Shown here: piece after piece, positions 26,001 through 36,336 of the stretch
How positions within the stretch are numbered: the stretch's first letter is position 1
Layout: every line of letters starts with the position of its first letter
DNA from: Scleropages formosus
Taxonomy: Eukaryota > Chordata > Actinopteri > Osteoglossiformes > Osteoglossidae
Length of the DNA stretch: 64,000 nucleotides
NCBI RefSeq assembly: GCF_900964775.1
Contig: NC_041813.1
Coordinates: forward strand, 32,304,960-32,368,959
Direction: 5' to 3'
Notes under the pieces: model-generated
What the model was told of the DNA's origin: nothing
Seen by the model: only the letters and a program-made list of their open reading frames with translations
The model's database searches: none
Program-made: the position numbers and the translations under genes

Positions 26001-28878
26001 TACACTCTCACTCTTGTCACAGTGACGAAGAGGCTCATGAACACACTGCTCTCACCAAGACACCTAAAGGTGGGTCTGATGAGCTGACCCGAGTGCGTAG
26101 ATGTTTGTCTCGACTCAGCGTTCGAGCACTTTGCTGGCTCTTTGAGGGGTGGGCTGGAGCTGTTGGATACACCCTTTGCTGTTGGCTGCACTGACACCCG
26201 CATACTGTCCCCAGAGTCCCACAGGTCCTCGGTAAAGCGGCCCTTTGTGGTGACCCGCTGGCGGCGGTTCTGGTTCGCACCCGTCACGTCGTTTCTCGGC
26301 AACGTGCTCATGTACTTCCTGTTCCTCGTCCTGTTTGCCTACATCCTGCTGATTGACTTCAGGCCGCCGCCCCCGAAAGGCCCCGCCCCTCTGGAGCTGG
26401 TGCTCTACTTCTGGGTCTTCACCCTCGTCTGTGAAGAGCTGCGGCAGGTGGGGCCACACGCACACACACGCACACAAGCATGCACAGGTCTCCGTGAGCT
26501 GAGGGCCATCTCTGTCTCCCTCAGACGTTATTTCTGGGCAACGCCACCGTGGTCCAAAGCATGAGGATGTACATCCAAGACATGTGGAACAAGTTTGACC
26601 TCACGGCCATTGTTCTCTTCATCCTGGGACTGTGCTGCAGGTATGGCGGCACCTCCCCTGGGAGATGGGTGTCCAGGGAGTCACTTCTGTCCTCCTGCTC
26701 ACCTGTGTGTGCATGCGCGGGTGTGCGTGTGCGTGTGCGTGTGCGTGTGCGTGACTACGATGAGCCGCTTGCTTCTCCACCGTATCCCTGTCTCTGCCTC
26801 CGGCCAGGATGTTCAGGAGCTCTTACGAATTTGGTCGGGCCGTGATGTGCTTGGACTACATGGTCTTCACCTTGAGACTCATCCACATCTTCGCCGTCCA
26901 CAAGCAGCTGGGACCGAAGATCATCATCGTGGGCAAGATGGTGAGGGCCAGGGTGTCTGGTGGTGGTGCTGCACACACTCATGGTGACCTGTCTCCACCT
27001 GGCTATTTCAGGGACGCAGCTGGACATTTTAGCAACATTTTAGAAAATGTTGCACTTCACCACAGGTGCGGCACTACCCTTCCTACTCATGTTCCTCTCC
27101 TTCTGCCCACATTGCAGATGAAGGACATTTTCTTCTTCCTCTTCTTCCTGGGGGTGTGGCTCGTGGCCTACGGAGTGGCCAATCAGGCGCTCTTGTATAC
27201 CTACGATTCCCGCCCAGACTGGGTCCTCAGGAGGGTGTTCTACAGGCCTTATCTCCACATATTTGGCCAGATACCACTGGAGGACATAGATGGTATTTCA
27301 CTCTGCGTGTGCGTGTGCGCGTGTGCGTGTGTGTAGCGCAGATGAGCGTGTGTGAGTGCGTGAGTGTGCATCTGTCTTTGTCTGAACCCATTTGTGTCTT
27401 TTTCCATAATCGTGCTGCCATAGAAGCCGCCGGCAGCGTACAACACAGATTCAGTCGGCGCTGCTGAGCGCTTCGATGGGTGACGCTGTGTGTCTTTTAC
27501 GGTCTCCCTGCTTAGTGGCGAAGGCACGCAAAGATGAGCAAAACTGCACACACAACACCACGCTCATCGAGATGGGGTCAGAGCCCTGCGTGAACCCCTA
27601 CGCCAACTGGCTGGTCATTGTGCTGCTTGTGGTCTGCCTGTTGGTCACCAACATCCTGCTGCTTAACCTGCTCATCGCCATGTTCAGGTGCTCCCCTCCC
27701 TCTTGCCCGTGGCTTCCGTCACCGCGGCACGTTCACGGTCCAGGGAAGCGCTCGTACTGTCTCGGTAACGTATTCCTTTCTCGCACCGGGCCCCTCCCCC
27801 AGTTACACGTTCTCCAAGGTGCAGGAGCACAGTGACATCTACTGGAAGTTCCAGCGCTACAACCTGATCGCCGAGTACCACTCGCGGCCCTCGCTCGCAC
27901 CGCCCTTCATCCTGCTCTCCCACATAAACCTCTTGGTGAAGAGGTACATCCGCAAAGTGCCCTCGCGCAAGATCCAGCACTTCGGTGAGCAGGAGCAGGA
28001 GCGGGTGGGGATACCGGGCACAGGCTCCGCCCATTTATTCAGTGCGTATGTGGTCGGAGCTTCAGTCATGTGCAGGAGAGTAGCGCTCAGCAGTACCCAG
28101 GGGCATCACCTCTCTGCCACCAGGGTTGCTAAGCAACGTGTCCTCTGTCCCGCCGTCCAGAGCTGAACCTAAGCAGTCGGGCGGCCAGCCGGCTGATGAC
28201 GTGGGAGGCCGTCCAGAAGGAGAACTTCCTGGTGGCTCGGAACAAGAGGCACAGAGAGAGCGATTCGGAGAGGCTCAAGCGCACCTCCTCTAAGTAAACC
28301 TCTTCTCATCCCATCCTCATCGCGTGTCTGTCTCGTGTCTCGTGTTCCTGTGGGATGGGCCACGCATGATTTACGGCAGACGGACGACTAACCGCTGTCG
28401 TTTTTTTATTTCCTTTTTAAACACAGGGTGGACAGCGTTCTAAAGCAGATGGCCGAGGTTCGAGACCACGACCGCAGGCTCAGACAGATGGAGTCCGAGG
28501 TCGGTGCCGCGTGCCCAAAAGCAAACCGATATGACCTGGATTCGAGCGTGGTGAACGCCGGCGTTCCGTCTCGGTGCGGTGCTGTCCTAACCCTGCGCCT
28601 GCTGTCTTTTCCAGCTGGAGTACTGCTCCAGCGCCCTGTCCTGGCTCGTGGAGGCACTATCTCAGAGTAACCTGATGAGGTCCACGCGACCTCCGCCAGC
28701 CCACCGAGGTCCGTTCCGCCTCGGCCAGTGCGGCCTCGTCGCTCTCTTCCATATCGAGCCTGGATTGGGCCGCCTGGCTCTGCTTTCCCTTCTCCCGGCG
28801 ACTGGGAGTCTGTCTGCGGCCTGTGTGCTCACCCTGCCACTTCCTCTTGTGTTTTCAGAGTTACTTCCTTCCTCCTGA
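16898..28878 (+). CDS. trpm4: TRPM4 Ca2+-activated monovalent cation channel
   Basis: TRPM4 depolarises the plasma membrane when cytosolic Ca2+ rises. Coding exons: 16898-16969, 17515-17576, 17836-18013, 18994-19174, 19846-20015, 20125-20302, 20569-20633, 22382-22618, 22796-22898, 23062-23180, 23279-23602, 24021-24122, 24304-24432, 24535-24664, 24778-24923, 25005-25117, 25830-25918, 26215-26447, 26525-26640, 26808-26940, 27118-27292, 27516-27687, 27803-27984, 28161-28293, 28427-28499 and 28615 to 28878 (the last may hold a small intron). Phases agree throughout; about 1240 residues against 1214 in human. Landmarks: [15 protein letters not shown], the TRPM homology region ([28 protein letters not shown]), CEELRQ in S2 and WNKFDL in S3 keeping the E/Q and N/D Ca2+ ligands known in human TRPM4, the pore stretch [14 protein letters not shown]6 [12 protein letters not shown], the TRP helix ([14 protein letters not shown]) and the tail [14 protein letters not shown] plus coiled coil. 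Adjacency to hrc supports TRPM4 over TRPM5. Exon 1 ([10 protein letters not shown]...) is less conserved and less sure. Confidence 0.95.
18191..18322. repeat. (GA)n(GT)n and (CA)n microsatellites in inverted arrangement, trpm4 intron 3
   Basis: (GA)n at about 18191-18206 runs into (GT)n to 18252. After a 50-nt spacer comes (CA)n at 18303-18322. The GT and CA tracts are complementary and could pair in the intron RNA. Confidence 0.9.
18497..18670 (-). mobile_element. tRNA-derived SINE, family B, copy 1
   Basis: In reverse complement it shows a worn tRNA-like head (GCTGCTGCCTTTGGACGCGA, TTCAAATTCCACCTCC), a body (GTACCCTTGAACAAGGTACT, TTACCCTA) and an end GCGTCAGCTAAATGTG. The same family occurs at 60130-60345 (minus) and 23683-23830 (plus, decayed). 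Confidence 0.7.
18692..18940. repeat. Dispersed repeat, copy 1 (partner at 45578-45860)
   Basis: The segment from TTCACATCCCTCCAGCAGCT to GGGAAGCTGTTTG is about 90 percent identical by eye to 45665-45860. It includes ACGGGTTCGGGACCCTTCTC (GGTTCGAGACCC in the partner, resembling a Pol III B box). The family is not recognised. Similar minus-strand reading frames in both copies belong to the repeat, not to a gene. Confidence 0.75.
21523..21731 (-). mobile_element. tRNA-derived SINE, family A, copy 2 (well preserved)
   Basis: In reverse complement it starts GGTGCGGTGGCGCAGTGGGT (A box TGGCGCAGTGG), then GGTTCGAGTCCC (B box), then the body GGGGTGCCTTGCGACGGACT and GGCGTCCCGTCCTGGGTGTG, GGGTTAGGCTCCGGCTCCCC, and ends in a (GT)n tail, seen as (CA)n at 21523-21552. 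It lies in trpm4 intron 7. It is better preserved than the copy at 13472, so probably younger. Confidence 0.85.
23205..23278 (+). repeat. 25-bp minisatellite (about 3 copies) ending in the trpm4 exon 11 splice acceptor
   Basis: The unit GGGTGTGACCGCTCTGACCC plus CCTGT repeats at 23205, 23230 and 23255. The last copy is cut at ACCCCCAG, which is the acceptor of exon 11. The whole intron is only 98 nt. Confidence 0.9.
23683..23830 (+). mobile_element. Decayed tRNA-derived SINE, family B (plus orientation)
   Basis: GGTTGCAGGTTTCGGTTCCA then CACCTCCTGCTGTTGTGACG, ACTTACCCTGAA and GTGTAAATGGGTGAATCGGT follow the order of family B. The A box is not clear. It lies in trpm4 intron 11. Confidence 0.6.
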
Positions 28879-29012
28879 GCTGCCTGCGCGGTCGCTCCTC
28901 ACCACGGCGGCGGTCCAGCATGACCCGAGGACACACCATGACTAGGACCGCGACCTTTTGCACATTTTTTAATGGCTCTTTTCTAGATGTTTTCACCAGA
29001 CTGTTGAAATTA

Positions 29013-29018
29013 AATAAA
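29013..29018 (+). promoter_or_regulatory. trpm4: trpm4 polyadenylation signal
   Basis: AATAAA about 135 nt after the stop codon, and the first such signal on this strand. Confidence 0.6.
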
Positions 29019-31024
29019 TGACTGTGGTATGAATTGGGCCTTTTTGTCTCTGTGTGTCACTGTGTTGCAGTGCGTTTCCTGCTGCACAGTCCCGGTTGTC
29101 CCGTCTCTCATGTGGATGTCTGTCTTCGCTGATTGTCCAACGGCAGCGTGGTCTTTTGAGTGTTTGGAGAAAGAGAGAGAGCGTGTGTGAGAGAGAGAGA
29201 GAAAGGAAGTGAACCTCAAGGAAAAGCTCGCGGAAGCACAATTATATTTAGAAATCATATCAGCCCTGAAAAAAGTCCTGAAAACGAATCCGTTTCAAAT
29301 CTGCTCAAAGTGTGCCCTTCCCCGCCCCGCGTCTCCTGCCCCCTCTCGCCTCAACCTTACATGGAAAGAGCGGGAGACAGGTGGAGACACGGAGCCGATT
29401 GTGTAACCCTGCACACATCCCGATTCAGCCTGCTGCTGTCATCAGGAAGAGCGGGAACCTTACAGCTGCTTGAAGATCAAGTGGACCAAGGTCTTCTGCT
29501 CACTGGAGCGCTTGGCTGGAGGGACAGACCTACTGTCCACCGTTCTGTCCTACAGTCTCTCCCCAGCGAGTCCACACCAGTCACTGTCCTCACACACATT
29601 GGGGTTAAGTGCTTCTGCAGGTGAAACCCATCAGAGACCATGTGTCCAGCACTGCCCCTTTCAGGCATACTGGTCTTCAGCGCAGCTGTCTGTCCCACTC
29701 GTGTAGTCCCATCAAAGCTGGGAAAAATGCAGGGCTCTGGAGATCTGTGGGCAGCTTCTGAGTGAGGAACGCAGAGAAATAGGGTAAGAGGACCACGGGT
29801 GGGCAGGTTCCGAGCGGAAGATGGTAAGAGGAGAAGGCGACGCCGGCACGGCTGCAGGGGGGCTCTGGCGGGGAGGAAAGGGGAGCTGGAATGGACAGTG
29901 CGGGGTTGTGCTGCCAGAGGCACCAAGGGAAGGTCGTATTACACTGACTTGGAGAAAAGGGGGCCTTTAAATAGACACCGCCCCCCCGACACACCCTCCT
30001 CCCGTCACACTCAGCTGTTTTGGTGCGGTAGGGTGGGCTGCTGGCGGTCAAAGCTGGTCTGTGACATGTCATCGCAGCCCAGGGCTGAGATTCGTCTCTG
30101 AAACCGTGGCTGTCCGTGGGTCTGATAACCGTCATTATTGATGAAGGCATTTCCCAGAGCGCACTGCAAACTGCATAAGTGCGGGTGGAGCAGTGGCTGA
30201 GAAACAGACATTCAACTCCCAGGGTCTGCCTGGATGAGCAGCAGCATCTTCTTCTCCGTTATTATAAAAGAATTGCTCCCCCGTGCAGGACTGTTCCGTC
30301 CTGGCAACGTGCTGTGAGGCTTCCTTCAAGTGGGGACGTGTGCCCATCTGCCCGTACGTGCGTGCGTGTTTCTGTGCATCGTGTTCTTAAATAAGTCCTT
30401 CTGCATCTTCACCCTGTCCTCATTGCTTGAGAACTCCTCGATATGGCCTTCATGGCCCCATCTTCTCTTCTTTGGCCCCACCCCATCTCTGCCCTCATCG
30501 ATAGGATATGGTCATTGCTGGCTCCCCCTCCCACTCTACTACCTTTGCTGAAAGTTGAATCTGAGCTTGGTGTGAGAGTTCAAGCTCCCCCCCATCCATC
30601 TTCTTCCGCACTCAGTTGGGTTAAGGATATCGTATCCAGAGTCACCCGCATTTGCCCCTGTCAGTCATCCAAACTGCCCCAGCTTCTAATCTTACCTCAG
30701 TCCTGCTCTCTGCTCTTTGGTTCATATTGGTCGGGTCGGTGTCACGGCCACCAGCCGCCGAGTACTGGCTACCTCATATTGCATTTTCTACCTGGAACGG
30801 GTGGGAATATTGCTCCTTCAGCTTGTGCCATTTCTCCAGATAGTAGCTTGTTGATTTCGGGACGGAGGAAGGTCGAAAGTGAGGCGGATTTTCCTGGAAT
30901 ATTCGTATTCTCTCTATTTCGACGTGTGTGCTCTCCCAAAAGCCCTTGCTGGAGGAATAGCTGACAGCACTGCCTGTGGTGCACGTGCCGGACTGTTGTG
31001 CTCTCTTGCACCCCATGATCCACC
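29019..31024. other. Intergenic DNA between trpm4 and hrc
   Basis: GA tracts occur at about 29170-29215. Open frames up to 173 codons (for example 30443-30964 plus) have no recognisable domain and no splice or codon support. The last 100 bp form the hrc 5' flank. Confidence 0.5.
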
Positions 31025-33345
31025 ATGGCTTCCTTCAAGACCTGGATTCTGGGGCTCCTGCTGGCTCTGCTCTGTTCCTTCCAGACCCCTCTGGCTCCAG
31101 GGGCTAAAGCTCAGGAAGCAGGCTACAGTGAAGACCACCGTGATGATGATGATGATGACCATGTAGCACATGCAGGTGAAGATGACAACGACGACGACAA
31201 TGATGATGATGACGATGACGACGATGACGACGATGATGACGACGATGATGATGATGACGATGACGACGATGATGATGACGACGATGATGACGATGACGAC
31301 GATGATGACGACGATGATGACGACGATGACGACGACGACGACGACGACGACGATGATGACGACGATGATGACGACGACGATGACGACGACGACGATGATA
31401 AGGATGATGACGACGATGATGATGACGATGATGACGATGACGACGACGATGATGACGACGATGATGACGATGACGACGACGATGATGACGACGATGACGA
31501 CGATGACGATGATGACGATGATAAGGATGATGATGATGATGATGACGATGATGAGGATGATGATGATGACAACGACGACGAAGGTAATTAGATATTTCAT
31601 TCACATTTTTTCCAGTCTTCCCTATAAACCATTCACCTCCACCTTTCTTCGTCTGTCCTGGATCTATAGCCTGCTTTTCCTCATGAGCTATTTGGGAAAA
31701 AATTAATTGCGGGGTGGTTGCTATGCTGCTGTATATTTATTCTTTCTCCTTACCTCGCTACCAGTCACATCCTTCCTGTGCTAGTCCAGCCATTGCTTTG
31801 CAGTACCTTGAAAGTCATCCTGACATGAAGGTCTCCTTCCCTCCGTCACTCTCACTGTCTCTGACTTTCTCTTTATTTCTTCCCTACAAAATAGAAAAGT
31901 GAGCTCTCTGGAATTTGGGCTGCACAACTGGAACTGAACTGTTGAAGTCCTACCTAGATATGAACTTGGGACTACAATGGCAAACAAAAGAGAAAAAGTC
32001 CAAATGCAATATGTGCCTGACCATTGATCAATGAGTTCCCATTTTCCTCATGTCTTCTCTGGAAAAAGTTCATTTTGTTATGTTCATTACTTCTGTCAGT
32101 TTTGGAAATGAAAGAAAGAGAGACAGTGAGCTGCAGAAGGGATGAGAGAGGAGAGGAGAGGGGAGGGGAGGGGTGGGGAGGGGTGGGGGTCTGCATGACA
32201 AGGTAGCTGAGGACATTTTTACACTGAACACCAAAAGTTTCCTCTCTCTCTTTCTCTGTGTGTCTCTCAGTCTCTCTCTCTTTCTCTGCCGGTACGCTTT
32301 ATTTCATCATCATTTGTTACTTAGACGCACCTCTGATATCCAGATGTGTTAATTCGAAATCCTTGTACTGCTCTTTGACTGTGAATCTGTAATTTGTACT
32401 TAACCATGTCTCAACACACACAGACATGTTGCATTTGTAAAACTGTGAAAATTGTTGGACAGGTCTTCTTCTGAGTCATCATTTGTACAACAGGTTCAGT
32501 TCAATTAGACCATATTATTATTATTAGTATTATTATTATTTTGAAAAAATGAACTATTGAAATGTTGTTTAAATCACTGGGTAAAATAGTCTTTGGCAAA
32601 AGCAGTCTTTAGCCCGTTTGGAGGTTCAGCACTTGTTCGCTGACCGGTGGATTGAGTGATGCCACCGGGCCGTGTTGCCGTTCCAGTTCGTACCCCTGTC
32701 ACCTCCGTCACTGCTCAGCGAGGGCCATCTAAGTGCGTTGTTCTCCTCTCCGCCGCGTTCCCCACTGCACTGAGAGGCACACAAAGCAAAGGAGAGAGAT
32801 GCAGCCATGTCTTTGTATTAGACAGAAAGGGATCAAAGCTAAAGAGCAGGGCAAATACAACATCCAGCCGATATGTCTTAATGTTTCAAATATAATGTGT
32901 GAAAACGATGTTGGATCTGGTGAAGCTTGTAGTGATGCCATCGTGCCCATCCATCATGTTCCTGTGCCTTTTTCTGTCAAGACCATGATACCAACACTTT
33001 GATATTATTCAATCACTGGAATAAATTGAATGATCTCAAGCCACTGCCCATGTAATTAATTCCTTTTGCTTTGGTGCATGGGGTGTGCGTGTGCGCGCGT
33101 GTGTGTGTGTGTGTCCCGCACTGCCGAATCAGCGATGCCTGTGTCTGCAGAAATGAGTCATATCATTTTTCTATCACGTTCACACAATAAGATTAACCTT
33201 GTCCTCAAATGACTGTGAATATTGAACGCCACGGAGCTGCAGCTTCATTCATCTGAGTATTATGTCTTGTTCAGATATATAGATCCGTTTGAATAATGTA
33301 CATCCACACACACTTGGAGATGTCACCAAAACAATTTTTTCCAGA

Positions 33346-33385
<40 letters not shown>

Positions 33386-35092
33386 GGGCAGTACCACAAA
33401 GGGTCTCTGTGCAGCTTCTGTTCCTTCTGCGAGGTAAACCTTGCAAAGAGGCTTTGAAAGCCCTTGTGTGTCCACGTTCACGAGTGCCACTAATTTCTTT
33501 GTCTGTCTCTCCGTCCGTCTTTCGCCCCCGTCCTGCAGCACTGTGACACCTGCGACAAATGTCCGTGCAAGGAGGGCGACAAGGCACCTCACTGCGAGCA
33601 CTGCGACGTGAGTGTCAAACGTGAGCCGCTGCGACCCGACAGGCCGCAGCGCAGCACCGAGCCGCCCGCCGTTAGCCGCCGTTAGACAACCTGTAGCTAA
33701 CCCTCCTCTTTTAGCGAGTTCCTCTTTAGCTACCTTTCTTATTGTCTTACTGACACCTTATCTGCAAAGCAGCTGCTGCTGGAAAGCCTCTTCTGTCGGC
33801 CAGCTGGGTTTCTCTATCCTTAGCGTGGTGCTGCGAGCAAGCCTCGGTCGCGCACGCGGTTAGCCGGGCTCGTCTCTGAATTGCTCTTTGGCTCTGTCTT
33901 TTTCCTTTTCGGACACCTAACCCGGGGTCCATCGGCAGTTCTTCAGCTGCATTCAGCTCGCTGCTGTAGCTAGCTGCTCTTAGCTAGATGTTGTCGGCCT
34001 GCCGTCGTGAGCGAGCTGGCGGTCGCTAGCTGCCCTTAGCATGCTACCGTTAGCTGGCTGCTGTTAGCTAGCTGCTCTTCCGCTGCTTCGTGGGTGTCAC
34101 GCGTGTCTCCTTTTCGCAGATGTGCAAGTTCTGCCACGTGTGCCCAGCGCTGTGCGACACAGTCTGCAAACCAGGTACGTGAAGAGCGAACGTTCAACCG
34201 TCGCACAACATTTCTCTTCAGCCCTCATAGCGCCGCGGTGTCCCGTAGAGCGCGAAACGGTCACAACAGTTTCTGAACATACAGTTTCTGTGGCCTTTTC
34301 GTACAACAGGCTAACCCCTCGGTGCGACCGCTTTTTCTTTCTTTCCTTCTTTCGCGTTATGCAGTTAGTTTACTTCCAAACGAGTTCCTATAAAACGCCA
34401 GCGGTTAAAAGGAGCGCTTCAGTTGTTGTGTGGCTTTCAAGCTCCTGCCGAGTTGAAAAAAAGGTGAAAAACTCAGTTTAAAACACATTAACTGGACTGA
34501 TCAGTGAAGCACTTGTGCGAAATAAGACGTGCAGAGTCGACGATGAGGTAAAAGATGCCGAAAGGGACTTTAAAAAATTAGACGCCTCTTTGCTCTGTTG
34601 TGATTCCAGAGTTTCTCGCACAGCTGAAAGGCCCTTACTGATTATGAATGGAAGAAAACAGAGCACTAAAAAAGAAGTTCTCTTATAAACGTTACACGGT
34701 ACATTGGTGCGGAACAAATGAACGCGCCATTAACCCGTCAGTATGTGAAGAACACATTTTTTGAAGCTTTTGTAATTACACTAATTTATCTCACCGTGAC
34801 ACGTATGAACAGTGCGACCAACTTTTGTTGCGCTTCTTTCAGGTGGTTATGTGGATGAGCTCACAGGGACGTTCTACAAGTAAGCCCTTCTCTTCTCTTC
34901 TCTTCTCTTCTCTTCTCTTCTCTTCTCTTCCCTTCTCTTCTCTCAACGGTTAATCTGACGCAGCAGTGAACACTTGCAAGCTTGTTCATGCATGACCTGC
35001 GCCCACAACGGCATGACTTTAACCTCCTCCGTGCATGCGTCTCTTTTGGCCTGTGCAGAACAATAGCCCGAGCTCTCGAAGGTGGACACTGA
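31025..35092 (+). CDS. hrc: Histidine-rich calcium-binding protein (HRC), Asp-rich fish form
   Basis: HRC is a low-affinity Ca2+ buffer of the sarcoplasmic reticulum lumen that binds triadin and SERCA in mammals. Coding exons: 31025-31583, 33345-33433, 33539-33607, 34120-34174, 34843-34879 and 35059-35092; 280 residues, all phases consistent. Residues 1-29 are a signal peptide (MASFKTWILGLLLALLCSF...). Residues about 39-198 are almost pure Asp. The tail is diagnostic: GSLCSFCSFCEHCDTC, CPCKEG, HCEHCDMCKFCHVCPALC and DTVCKPGGYVD match the human tail (GSLCGYCSFCNRC..., CETVCAPGSYVD) cysteine for cysteine as I recall it. The His-rich repeats that name the mammalian protein are absent and the protein is less than half as long. 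Adjacency to trpm4 matches human 19q13.33. Confidence 0.92.
31139..31580 (+). repeat. hrc: (GAY)n coding trinucleotide repeat of hrc exon 1
   Basis: About 147 near-continuous Asp codons, a mixture of GAT and GAC with rare AAC, AAG and GAG. The track resumes in exon 2 (33345-33380) with nearly pure GAC. Mixed GAT/GAC use limits slippage, but local GAC runs (about 31326-31352) could still vary in length. Confidence 0.95.
33660..34080. repeat. Degenerate TTAGCTAGCTGCT-type repeat in hrc intron 3
   Basis: Interspersed GTTAGC, TAGCTAGCTGCT, CTTAGCTAG and GTTAGCTGGCTGCT motifs recur across the intron, densest at 33960-34080. This is a low-complexity type frequent in fish introns. Confidence 0.6.
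34888..34943. repeat. (TTCTC)n pyrimidine microsatellite in hrc intron 5
   Basis: About eleven TTCTC units follow directly after the donor of exon 5. The intron is 179 nt. Confidence 0.9.
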
Positions 35093-36228
35093 GGCCCCAT
35101 CGCCACCATGTGGCCCCGGAGGAGGCAGCCGCCAGGGAATCCCGTTTCCCCCCGTTTTCTCCTGTTATCCCATTTCTTTCTTAGTTATGAGAAGTGAGAG
35201 AACTACACACTTAGACACTTTTGAAAGGTGTATTCAGGTTTAATAACTTTACTGTGGAGTGAAAGGTTTTAACCATACTCACATGAGTTACACAAAGTCT
35301 TAAAGAAGGCAATTGGATGGCTTTGCCGAGAGGAGAATACAAAAAAATAAAATAGGTCCGTTTTAAAACAGTGCACTTTATCTTTTTGTCTCCAGCTTTT
35401 CCAGTTTGTTTTGTCTCTTCTTTTCATTTCCCTGTGTTAGTAATAAATGCAACATGCATCATGTTACGGAACATGATGATTTGATTACAGTTCCAGCACC
35501 ATTTGAGGATAAAAGTGCTGGGAGTTACGGTGTGACTCCACACACTAACAGAGCGATATGTGTTCACAGTCACTGACAACGAGGTCCTTTCGCTGTCCTT
35601 TCAGCGATTTGCCATGGTACATGGCGGGCATGTGGCAGAACGCGCTGCGTGACAGGTGTGACGGAGACTTACGCAGGGACATCAGGTGGACTTCTGTCTG
35701 GCCGCGCCGCCCCGGCTGCTCATGTCCTTTGACCCGTCGTCCTTCTGTTTGTAACCGGCACGGTGGGCCAAAAACATGGTTCTACTGCTGGCCTGCGGAC
35801 ACAGTGAGACGTGTGGACACAGTGGAGCGTTTGGACAGTGCCCGGTGTCAGGATGACCTCGAGGCCATGTCACCAGCAGAGTCATCTTGCTGTGTACACA
35901 CAACCAGGGGCCACCTGGGTGACGTGCGTGTGAGCGTGTGACACATTGGGCTCGGGAACGCTCGCGTTCAGGCGTCGCGTCCTCCTGCCTTTTGTCTGTG
36001 TGAATCTCCACCGAAGGCCCAGTTTGCCTGGGAAGACGGCACCGAATTCGCTGTCACGTTTCAAAGAAACTTTATTTCAAGTAACACCGACATGTTGGTG
36101 TATTGAAGTCACAAACACAGTCACCGTCAAAAGGTAAAACATTAATTCATAATTTAACTGCTGTACAATATGTTATGGTATGGGCATTTGACGGTGCAGC
36201 AGTGAGCAGGGTGCATGCATTCAGCGGC
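35093..36228. other. hrc 3' flank and gap to rcn3
   Basis: AATAAA at 35346-35351 is a likely hrc polyadenylation signal, with another at about 35440. TTTATT at 36071-36076 reads AATAAA on the minus strand and suits the distal rcn3 last exon. No exon is recognised in between; a 127-codon frame at 35558-35941 has no support. Confidence 0.5.
36071..36076 (-). promoter_or_regulatory. rcn3: Distal polyadenylation signal of rcn3 (for last exon 7b)
   Basis: AATAAA on the minus strand, 153 nt after the stop codon of exon 7b. Confidence 0.5.
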
Positions 36229-36336
36229 TCAGAGCTCGTCGTGGCTCCTGGACATCATAGCCCCAAAGTCGGTGAGGGTGCCGATGGACAGGAAGTCGGC
36301 TTTGTCCACAATCTCGTCCAGAGACAGGCGACCATC
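36229..36336 (-). other. rcn3: Alternative last coding exon 7b of rcn3 (HDEL-ending)
   Basis: The acceptor CTCTGTCCAG precedes 36 codons including the stop, phase 0. It begins [15 protein letters not shown] and ends SRSHDEL. Joined to exon 6 (ending HETDTDK) it completes an EF-hand loop [12 protein letters not shown] with the canonical Gly at position 6, and it retains the ER retention signal. It is exactly as long (108 nt) as exon 7a. The EIVDK wording resembles calumenin and other CREC proteins, so an ancient exon duplication is likely. Confidence 0.7.

Noticed and set aside
25978-26066. Possible extra trpm4 exon ([15 protein letters not shown] with a GTGGGT donor)
   Set aside because: No available acceptor gives the phase needed after exon 17, whereas splicing 25918 directly to 26215 keeps frame. 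It could only work as an alternative first exon starting at the ATGATG at about 25988.
16898-28878. Identification as TRPM5
   Set aside because: The N-terminal SWIPKIIKK, the C-terminal [11 protein letters not shown] and the hrc neighbour fit TRPM4 better.
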